Part shown: in pieces, positions 18,851 to 26,278 of the stretch
Layout: every line of letters starts with the position of its first letter
Position numbering within the stretch: position 1 is the first letter of the stretch
Origin: Physocladia obscura
Taxonomy: Eukaryota; Chytridiomycota; Chytridiomycetes; Chytridiales; Chytriomycetaceae
DNA length: 26,278 nucleotides
Assembly (NCBI GenBank): GCA_027596945.1
Contig: JADGJH010000184.1
Span: 1 to 26,278 of the forward strand
Direction of reading: 5' to 3'
Notes under the pieces: generated by a model
The model's input: only the letters and a program-made list of their open reading frames with translations
Database searches by the model: none
Told to the model about the DNA's origin: nothing
Position numbers and translations under genes: made by a program

Positions 18851-18931
18851 TCAACATTGATGGCCAGTAGGATTTTGAGCAGCAACAAATCCAAAAGTGG
18901 AAAGAGCCAAGAGCGAATTTATAGCAAGCAT
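18851..18931 (-). pseudogene. Orphan signal-peptide exon
   Basis: The ATG at 18931 opens MLAINSLLALSTFGFVAAQN, a textbook secretory signal with a likely cleavage after VAA, followed by PTGHQC and a TGA. A possible donor (T then GTTGAG) lies at the stop. No matching downstream exon was found on the minus strand. It looks like the 5' end of a lost secreted-protein gene. Confidence 0.4.
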
Positions 18932-20037
18932 TTTTTCCTGAAGTTTAATTTTTCTTTATGGATAAAATAATTTTCTCCTTAAATAAATTTTCATATCATG
19001 CACGTGATCGACTATGATTTCAGCGAAATGCGGATTGGATTGTCGACAAAAACAATTTTTGATTGGGTTGTGGGAAATCGAATTTTTAATCGAAACCTTA
19101 AGATGATGATGAGCTTAAAAATTTAGATTCCGCATAACATAGCCAAAAGCTCCATTCATAATGGAAGAAGTTTTTTTTTTGGTTTGCTGAAATATTTCGT
19201 AATATTTCAATTCCGGATTGTCAAATTATTTTCAAGCTGTTTGATTTGCCTGAACCCTGACAATAAAACAAGCAAGAAGTTTCTTATCGCAATTATTATT
19301 GAGAATGTGTTTTGTTACGTGAGCATATGATTTAAATAATGCCAAATGAAACATAATAATGAAATGAAAAGATAAGCATTAGAAAAAATGATAAAATTTG
19401 CAGGGCTCATCGTTATAAAAACCTTATATAACATGAGCAGGAGAAACATCTTGAATGGCTTGGGTGATGCAATCAAAAATTAATGATCAATCTGAAAGAG
19501 GTTTTGTCGTGGTAAAGGCACTTCCACACTGTGTCTAATAATCCAAAATTTGGAAAAAAGATCTTACTCAATAGGAGTCGGAAGAAACATTCATATTTTA
19601 TTCCGTTGTGTACAGTTTGGTAAGATTCTCAGTTGACAGTTTTATGACTCAACACTGATTGTTAATTTCGTAATGGACTCCAGTGTTCCACCACATGACA
19701 TAATGCCGGAAAAAGTTTAAAAAAAAAAAAAAAAAATAAGTGCGGGAAATGGCTAGGAAACGAAAAACGGAAAGCGTGATTTTGAAATAAAATTTTAGAT
19801 ATATTAGAAGTTTGGTTAAAATTTTTTGGATCTGATTTCCAATATATGATATCCAGAAAAAAGGAAAACGAATGCGAGTCTATGACATAGAAATCTATGC
19901 ATATATTAAAATTCGTGGGAAATGTCTCCCGGAAGAAAAGATCAAAAAGAAATCTTTGAGATCTAAAGTCATGTGACAAAAAGCAAATTTATATAAACGA
20001 GAGCAAAACTTTTGTAAAGCTTTACAGCAATAAAAAA

Positions 20038-20819
20038 ATGACATTTCAAGTTGGAAATAATGGTGCCGTTGAGTGGGCATCGAACTGCGACTGGACTGGC
20101 GGTGACATTGGAAATGTATTGACTACTGGCGCGTTGTGTGGCAGTGCGTGTATAAGCGCAAGTGGATGCTCGAAATTCACGTGGACGGACTACAATAGTG
20201 GAACGTGCTGGCTGAAGAACAGCGGTGCAACAGGTCCAGTCTCCCTCAGCTCGCCTGGATCCATTTGCGGATACACCACTGGCTCAACTTCAGGTTTTGC
20301 CCGTCATACACTGATCTCAACAATTATTAATTCCTTGGTTTATGTATAGTTACGGGGTCTGGATACTGGTCTGGGCCAATTAAAGTGGTCAACAACATCC
20401 CTAAAGATCCAGCTTGCATCTACGAATCTGCATCTGCAAATATCTTCTGGTCAAACGGGCAAACCAGCTTAAATACTGGCGCCACTGCTAACATCGGCCC
20501 ATTTAGTGGAGCGTATACTTTGGGAGTTCAAGAGAACGTGTTTATGTACTGCTCGTACGTTGGCTCTTCTGGAAATCAGTGCGCTTACAGCAGTGGCACA
20601 ATTGATAACCCGTGCTACAATTTTAGTGTGAATAATGCGTGTCAAATCACAAAAAATGTTTGCCCATATCCGGCTCCAAGCTTGGGTCATTCTTATTCTC
20701 CTGCACCAGATGGCTCGACAAGATACTCAATCACAGGATCAATTACCGGTGGAACCTGCGTGTTAACTGTTAATTGGATTGCAGATAAGGCATCAGTGAC
20801 TTCTGGTTGTAACAACTGA
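20038..20819 (+). CDS. Cysteine-rich apple/PAN-like protein, 241 aa, 2 exons
   Basis: Exons 20038-20293 and 20350-20819 join across a 56-nt GT-AG intron in phase 1, giving 726 nt. Residues 1-90 carry an apple/PAN-like pattern: EWASNCDWTGGDIG, LCGSACISASGCSKFTW, GTCWLKN and SICGYT, with six or more cysteines as in secreted fungal carbohydrate- or protein-binding modules. The second half (Ser/Gly/Asn-rich, with further Cys pairs and an NVCPYPAPS segment) is not recognised. All these cysteines suggest an extracellular protein, yet the ATG at 20038 lies directly before the domain and no signal peptide is seen. A missed upstream exon is possible: TTTACAG, a potential acceptor, occurs just before the ATG and the frame is open back to it. 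Start confidence is therefore low. Confidence 0.75.
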
Positions 20820-20934
20820 TTCTTCAAATTGTTTTCAATCGACTTTAAGAAAAAAATAGATTTTGAATTTGGCTTTATATTTTTACTTTCGTCTACATCA
20901 GTTTAGAAAAAAAAATTTATTCATTGAAATCGGG

Positions 20935-23900
20935 ATGGAGAAAGAAGATTCGGATTTTTTACGCCTTTTGTTTCGAGAAAACAACGAGTTAAGGTTAAAG
21001 TATAACGCTATTCAACGTGAGGTATATGAGATGGCTGTTTATTATTTCTGTATTTTTACACAGCTGATGTAATTGCTCGAAACAGCTGTACAACAAAAAC
21101 GCCCAAAACGATACTTTGGAGGATGAAGTGCGGCTATTGAAAACTAAACTCGAATCTGGCGGAATTTCTCCATCAACACCTGGAGCATCTGATCGTGTAT
21201 CAACAGCAGCGACTTCCTCAAGACCTCAAGTAAATCCGACAACTTTCCAACTATTTCACGATTTTTTGTTTGCTCAAACATAAAATAATAGACCACAGTT
21301 TCATCAAAAAAGTCTGTTAAAAGTATTATAGAGGTTCTTTATTGTATTTTTTTAAAATCATAAAAATAATAATTAAAAACTCTGAAAGGAAAAACCTCCA
21401 ACACCAATAATTGGAAATCGTGTTTCAGCAAAAGAATTGCAAGAGGCGCTCTTTGCACTCGAGCGAAAAGGGTCAGAACTAAAACAAACAAATGAAGATC
21501 TTTTGACAGTACAAAATGCTTTAGAGGAGCAATCTACAATATCGTGTTTGAAATTTCTCTTCCACTTTTTCATTTTAATTGAATTTTTTCTTTGTTCTCT
21601 ATTTTTATTCTATTTTATTTAGCAAACTTAAAAAAGGAGGTGCAAGATTTAAAGGCAGAAGTTTCAGAGTTGAAAAATTTTAAACTTCACTCTCAAAAGG
21701 AAGCAGAGGTGCTTTTATCTAGTGAGTTTTTACAGAACTTACTTTATATTTCTATTCTGTTAATTTTGGAAGCAGAATTGGAAGAGCAGGCTCCAGCAGA
21801 TGTTGCCGATTTAATGATTGAAATTGAGCAAAAAGATGCAACTATAGAGTCGCTAAAAAATCAGGCAGTTGAAATGGCAACAGATGCGGACAGAAAAAAT
21901 AATGAGCTTCAGAATCAATTGCAAGGAGTCGAAGCTGTTGGTATTTTCCCATAAAGATTAATTTAAAATAACAACAAAATATATACGCAGCTAATTGAAG
22001 GAATACGAAAAGAATACGAAGAGTTTATCCAAATAACAAAACTTGAAACCGAATCATTCCGAATAAATCAGTTGAATGAGTATAATGAACTTAAAGCAAC
22101 TTACGAAGCAATCAAACTTTCTCACCTTGAAGAAAAAAAGAGACTTTCTATGGAATATGGGGTTCAATATATATTGCATTTTCTTCGCTTTATTTAGTAT
22201 TATTTTTCCCCTTTTCAGGCGCTTTTACACTCAATGCAATCCCAATTCGAAGAATATCGAACAGCAACAGAATACATGTTTAATTCTGAGCTCACAAAAC
22301 TCGAAGACGAGCTTAGTTTGCAAGCAACAAAATACGAACATGAAATAATGTATGTGATACAGGCAAAAGACAGGTTTTACGCAGATTTAATGGTATCTAA
22401 GGATGCAAAAATTATGAATTTGATCGAAGGTTCAGACTTGCAAACGCTATTGCAAAAGAATGAAATGGCAATATTACTCTTCTTATTGTTATTCGCATTA
22501 CATTATTTTTGATAGCTCCCAAAATAGGATATTGAAAATTTGCGAAAAGACCATGCAAGGGAAATCGAAATGGTCAAGTCAAATCAAGAGTCAGAACAGA
22601 AAAATTTAATTGCTCTTCTTCAACGGCAAAATATTTCTCTCGAATCAAAGTGCGAAAAGTTGCAAACCCATCTCAAGACCCTCGAAATACGAATTAGAGA
22701 TCTTATGGGAACAGTTGAAGCCAAAATAAAGCTTATCAATGATCGTGAAGACGCAAAGCTGAAACAAGAAGCTGAATATGAAGTTAGTTTCGTTAATTTA
22801 TAATTTACTCACCATCACTTTCCTATGCAGAGCAAACTTTCTGAGTGCCAAGCTCAAATATCAATTTTAAGCCAAGAAAAGGAGCACCTTAGACATAAAG
22901 TCATTCGTTTGAACTTGAACGCCAAAGGAGAAGGCGGAAATACAATCGACAATATGATAAAAAGAATTTCCCGAGAAACATCCAACCTGCAGACTGAATT
23001 CGAGCACCTTTCGAATCGCCATGATACACTTATTGCTGAAAATCAAGTTTTGCTGAAAAAACTTACAGAGCGCGAAAAATTTGCAGATTTCATGGAAAAG
23101 GAGGTGACTAGACGAACAGAGGAATATATTTCAATGACAAACACATTTGAAGAATTCATTGCGGGAAGAGCGAAACAATCACGTAAAGAGCGCGCTAAAA
23201 AATTACCGAAACTTGATAATGGAACAGAAAATTCTCGACCATCTGAGTATGCTGCCTCCATGCCAGTTAAATTATTTAAGCAACAAAAAATTTGATAAAC
23301 AGAAATACTTCTGTATTGTTGGCGAAATCTTTTAAAAAGCCCAGTCTTCTTAAAAGCATAATTCCTGATAAGGATGTAAATGATGCAATCTGCTGATTTT
23401 TCTACACAGTTAAACTTTTTCCTCTAGGAAAAGCCACGTTCAGCTACTGCCGATTTTTCGACAGAGAAAAAACAAGAGTTGGAGCGTGGAAAATTGTAAG
23501 CAGCCGCTAATTTTTTCTCAAAGAAAAAAAAAAGCACAAATTCAAAAATTTTTTAGATATCTGAAAAAATTCAAAACTTTGTCAAGAGCATTTGCAACTG
23601 GCAATTTCAGAATTTTGCCATCTGGACAAATCAATCAAACTAGTTCAATAATTGATGCTGTTCCTGGACCATGGCAGAAGGTTTTTCAAATTTGTTTCAA
23701 GTTGAATCTTTTGTTTTAAATTTTTTCTTGTCACTTCAGACAGCTCTTTACAGCAAAATGGAGGATGCAAACTTAGCAATGGCGAAACTGTACAAAGAAC
23801 CAGTGAAAACAGCGCGGGATCCTTCATCAAAGCCGACAGTATACAGCTCGATCAGCGAAGGAAACTGTGATGTATACCAAACGTTTCGCGAAAAAAATTT

Positions 23901-24060
23901 TAAACTAATCCTTTCAATCAAGCCACCAACGACAAAAGTTTACACAGATGGCAAACAAGTAGATATCGCATTCATTAAACAAGTAAAAGCTCAAGTATTT
24001 GACTCAAAATTTGACATTAACAAACAAGTCTTGGTTGGAAAATCAATTCCAAAGAATTGA
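20935..24060 (+). CDS. Long coiled-coil protein, 789 aa, 14 exons
   Basis: Exons by eye: 20935-21021, 21086-21229, 21292-21333, 21389-21545, 21623-21721, 21773-21936, 21991-22161, 22219-22467, 22528-22782, 22831-23246, 23303-23375, 23428-23495, 23557-23680, 23740-24060. All phases agree and the sum is 2370 nt. Twelve introns are GT-AG; the one at 22468-22527 appears to be GC-AG. The product is helical with heptads over about residues 1-630, apart from a Ser/Thr/Pro-rich linker near 50-100. It ends in a non-coiled, partly conserved-looking tail (SRAFATGNFRILPSG, VPGPWQK, CDVYQTFREKNFKLILSIKP). No signal peptide or membrane helix is present. The layout suggests a cytoskeletal, centriolar or axonemal scaffold, and the gene lies near SPAG16, but I do not recognise the family and the role is inference. 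Exon 3 (42 nt) is optional, since skipping it keeps the frame. Confidence 0.8.
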
Positions 24061-24786
24061 CCAGGATTTTTATTTAGTTCAATCAAAATCCGAAAAAATT
24101 TCTGCTATTATTGTGAATATTACTTTCCTATTCTGTGTGATTTTAGATTTCGTAGGTGCTAACTTTTGCACTGTTCCCTTGGATTCGGTTGCTTTTGTTC
24201 TTGCATTCCTTTGAGTACATACAAAAAAAAATATGATAAAATTCGAATGAATCATACTCAGTTTGTGCTACAACGAGACTATGTAAAGGAATAAAAATCA
24301 AGTTTTTATTGGCTAAATTCTCAATTAGCGCAGTGCTGTGGGAAACGAGTTACAGAAAAATGTTGTTGCTTGTGCTCGCACTGAATAGAATTTCTTGCAC
24401 GTGCATAATGATACCAGACGGGCAGATTCTTATCTCTCCTTTTTTTATGTCTCCGGGAGACAACCATATTTACCAAAAAAAAAACAGAAAAGATGATCCA
24501 TTTCAAAACTCCAGTAACCAAATATAACCAATTCTTGAAATTGACGCAAACCATTCAAATATTTATCAGCCTCTCTATCTTCGGCATCTTGAGATATCTT
24601 TCAAGATTTCCATGTCGACTTCAACCCTTCATAGAGTAAGGGTATTAGACGCATAGAAGGAAATGAGATTGCAAAGAAAAGTCATTGTTGCTCGGATTTT
24701 TGGTTGAGCACTGACTTCTCGCATCCACCATATCACTTTTATTTCGATTAGACCTTCACATATTGGTAATACGAGAAGCAGAATTA
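24061..24786. other. Intergenic interval, 0.7 kb
   Basis: No convincing gene. A 55-codon ORF at 24360-24527 starts with a hydrophobic run (MLLLVLALNRISCTC) that could be a weak signal sequence, but the rest is unremarkable. It should hold the 3' end of the coiled-coil gene and the promoter of the next gene. Confidence 0.4.
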
Positions 24787-25545
24787 ATGAAAGACAACAA
24801 AATTAAAGTGAAACAAGAAAAGCAATTGCCTCAAAAATTCGAACAAATTATGACACAGCTCAACACACAAGAAAGCAAAACCAACGAACTTCAGCACGGC
24901 AACAGAACAACCAGCGACGAAAGTCTTCTACTGCCCCAATATTCCATCAGTCAAAGCGAAACTGAAAGAGATGCTTACTATGCACGCCAGGTTGCATATG
25001 AGAAGGAGCAGGAAGAAAACAACCAGAAGTTTGTGTTGGCCTTTACCGCCCAAACCCCACCAAACTACGACTTTACCAGCAACTTCAACTACAATTACGA
25101 TTCTAAACACTCTCCAGCTTTAAACGAGCAGAAACAGATAACCTGGGATCCTTTCAGTACTGGGCCCCTCATTCCAATTTATTCGCCTGACGGTTTACAC
25201 GCTCAGATTGCTGTCGAAACTCACAGATTACCCCCCCGTCTCACAAAACAATATGCCACTGCTGGCTATCCGGGCGCCGCAACCCATGCAATCACAACTC
25301 CGCAGGATCATTCAATCACTTACTCCTTACAAACGGTTCCATTGCAGGAGGCCATTATTTTGAACACATATGGCAATGGAGTACGAGTGGAGGAACCATA
25401 CGACTCAAATTCGCGATACTCATTCTTTGGTATTAGTATGAGTCAAAATTACAATACTCGCACAAGATATTCAAGAGGCGTTTTGGTGCCGCAACCGCCA
25501 AGAAAATATCGCTGGTGGGGAATGAATAAAAGCGAAACACAATAA
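24787..25545 (+). CDS. Unidentified polar protein, 252 aa, intronless
   Basis: The first ATG in an open frame is at 24787. The frame is open a little further upstream, but only with non-ATG codons. It ends at TAA 25543-25545. The N-terminal third is Lys/Gln/Glu-rich and probably helical (KQEKQLPQKFEQIMTQ; QVAYEKEQEENNQKF). The middle has a Tyr/Asn/Phe-rich low-complexity stretch (NYDFTSNFNYNYDSK). The C-terminal half contains PFSTGPLIPIYSPDGLHAQI, a Pro/Tyr-rich tail and KYRWWGMNK. No transmembrane segment, signal peptide or catalytic motif is visible. It stands between the coiled-coil gene and the PCCB gene, tail to tail with the latter and only 30 bp from its stop. Possibly lineage-specific. 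The length and clean frame support a real gene. Confidence 0.65.
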   Translation: MKDNKIKVKQEKQLPQKFEQIMTQLNTQESKTNELQHGNRTTSDESLLLPQYSISQSETERDAYYARQVAYEKEQEENNQKFVLAFTAQTPPNYDFTSNFNYNYDSKHSPALNEQKQITWDPFSTGPLIPIYSPDGLHAQIAVETHRLPPRLTKQYATAGYPGAATHAITTPQDHSITYSLQTVPLQEAIILNTYGNGVRVEEPYDSNSRYSFFGISMSQNYNTRTRYSRGVLVPQPPRKYRWWGMNKSETQ

Positions 25546-25575
25546 AGCCAAATCATTGTTTCTTTTTTGAAATTG

Positions 25576-26278
25576 TTACAATGGAACATTTCCATGTTTT
25601 TTCCAAGGATTTGTTAGCTTTTTTCCTTTCAGCAACGCCAAATCTTTAATAATGATACTCCGCGTATTTGCTGGCAAAATTATGTCGTCCAAAAAGCCGC
25701 GCTGTGCAGCAGGTAACGGATTTGCGAACTTGTTAATGTAGTCGGCTTCAGCAGCGCTTTTGTCTTTACTCTGCCTGAAAATAATTTCAACAGCGCCTTT
25801 TGCACCCATCACGGCAATCTCGCCTGTCGGCCATGAATAATTCATGTCACCACGCAAATGCTTCGAAGACATGACGTCGTAGGCGCCACCATACGCTTTA
25901 CGTGTGATGACTGTGATTTTTGGGACAGTTGCCTGGGGAAAAAATGTTAGTTTGAAAAAACACACGTTGCACAAACTTACTTCAGCATAAGCATATAAAA
26001 GCTTTGCACCATTTCGAATAATTCCACCATGTTCTTGAAATGTTCCAGGAAGAAATCCAGGAACATCAACAAAAGTAATGATAGGGATGTTGAATGCATC
26101 GCAAAAACGAACCCAGCGAGCAGCTTTGACAGATGAATTGATGTCAAGGACACCTGAAGAAACAAGTGGCTGATTTGCAACAATCGAGACTGTCTGGCCG
26201 CTCATACGGGCAAAACCAATAACAATGTTTTTTGCATAATCAGGCATAATTTCAAAAAAGTATGAATCATCGACAATC
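25576..26278 (-). CDS. PCCB: Propionyl-CoA carboxylase beta subunit, C-terminal part
   Basis: Minus strand, entering from the right edge. Exons 26278-25981 and 25932-25576 join across a 48-nt GT-AG intron; the stop is TAA 25578-25576. About 217 residues are visible. The carboxyltransferase signature is very well conserved: [19 protein letters not shown], then [71 protein letters not shown], and the terminal [10 protein letters not shown]. The enzyme is mitochondrial. It transfers carboxyl from biotin on the alpha subunit to propionyl-CoA, making methylmalonyl-CoA in the breakdown of odd-chain fatty acids and some amino acids. The order [16 protein letters not shown] just before ATVPK matches PCCB rather than methylcrotonyl-CoA carboxylase. 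The N-terminal half lies outside the window. Confidence 0.93.
   Translation of the reverse strand, partial: IVDDSYFFEIMPDYAKNIVIGFARMSGQTVSIVANQPLVSSGVLDINSSVKAARWVRFCDAFNIPIITFVDVPGFLPGTFQEHGGIIRNGAKLLYAYAEVSLCNVCFFKLTFFPQATVPKITVITRKAYGGAYDVMSSKHLRGDMNYSWPTGEIAVMGAKGAVEIIFRQSKDKSAAEADYINKFANPLPAAQRGFLDDIILPANTRSIIIKDLALLKGKKLTNPWKKHGNVPL

Larger units (their letters stand above)
17636..20037. other. 2.4 kb AT-rich interval with decayed remnants only
   Basis: No intact gene was found between the SPAG16 start and the apple-like gene. Three coding-like scraps, all minus strand, are listed separately (17855-18000, 18562-18759, 18851-18931). There is an A-run of about 18 bases near 19719-19736 and a 6-bp-arm inverted repeat, ACCAAG/CTTGGT, at 18398-18427. 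The promoter of SPAG16 should lie just above 17635 and that of the apple-like gene just below 20038. Confidence 0.45.

Noticed and set aside
19662..19979. Minus-strand 105-codon Phe-rich ORF
   Set aside because: Its Phe run comes from the A-tract near 19719-19736; low complexity without domain features.
23283..23295. One-base homopolymer error in the A-run splitting the coiled-coil gene
   Set aside because: A phase-correct GT-AG intron (23247-23302) of typical local size removes the stop without assuming an error.
1..26278. tRNA, rRNA, CRISPR array or riboswitch
   Set aside because: None was recognised by reading. A tRNA could still be missed without a covariance search.

Overview
This is nuclear DNA of a eukaryote, most likely a flagellate (zoosporic, chytrid-like) fungus. 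The genes have many short GT-AG introns of about 48-90 nt. An F-box/plant-type LRR gene and a PAN/apple-like protein recall families common in chytrids (from general knowledge). The clearest clue is a complete gene for SPAG16/PF20, a protein of the flagellar central pair, found only in lineages that build motile flagella. No prokaryotic operon structure is seen. The species assignment is inference.

Layout. 1-3200 (minus): 5' part of a decayed non-LTR (LINE) retrotransposon, with ORF1 and then an ORF2 that starts with an APE-type endonuclease. 3200-4576: mostly gene-free, with one short ORF. 4577-5040 (minus): a remnant resembling the GIY-YIG endonuclease end of a Penelope-like element. 5065-6252 (plus): intact F-box/LRR gene. 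6232-14964: an 8.7 kb segment bounded by diverged inverted repeats of about 200 bp. Its left third (6620-9460) holds intron-containing, rearranged fragments, including an OTU-type cysteine protease. Its right part (9526-14644) is AT-rich and intronless and looks like the replication module of a DNA virus or large virus-like transposon: a degraded family-B-like DNA polymerase fused to an SF1 helicase and probably to an HNH domain, a RING/SIAH-like zinc-finger protein, and two small opposite-strand genes with overlapping start and stop codons.

15178-26278 is host sequence: SPAG16/PF20 (minus, 10 exons), a 2.3 kb gap with remnants, a 241-aa cysteine-rich apple-like protein (plus, 2 exons), a 789-aa coiled-coil protein (plus, 14 exons), an unknown 252-aa polar protein (plus), and the C-terminal half of the mitochondrial propionyl-CoA carboxylase beta subunit (minus, running off the right edge).

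The most unusual item is the TIR-bounded virus-like element. It joins a polymerase-helicase replicase, a captured ubiquitin-ligase-like protein and an OTU deubiquitinase-like fragment between one pair of inverted repeats. It is clearly dead: there are many stops and frameshifts, the polymerase motif A aspartate reads Asn, and the helicase motif VI arginine reads Trp. Exon models were made by eye. Two of them (SPAG16 and the coiled-coil gene) were checked by phase and by total length divisible by three.
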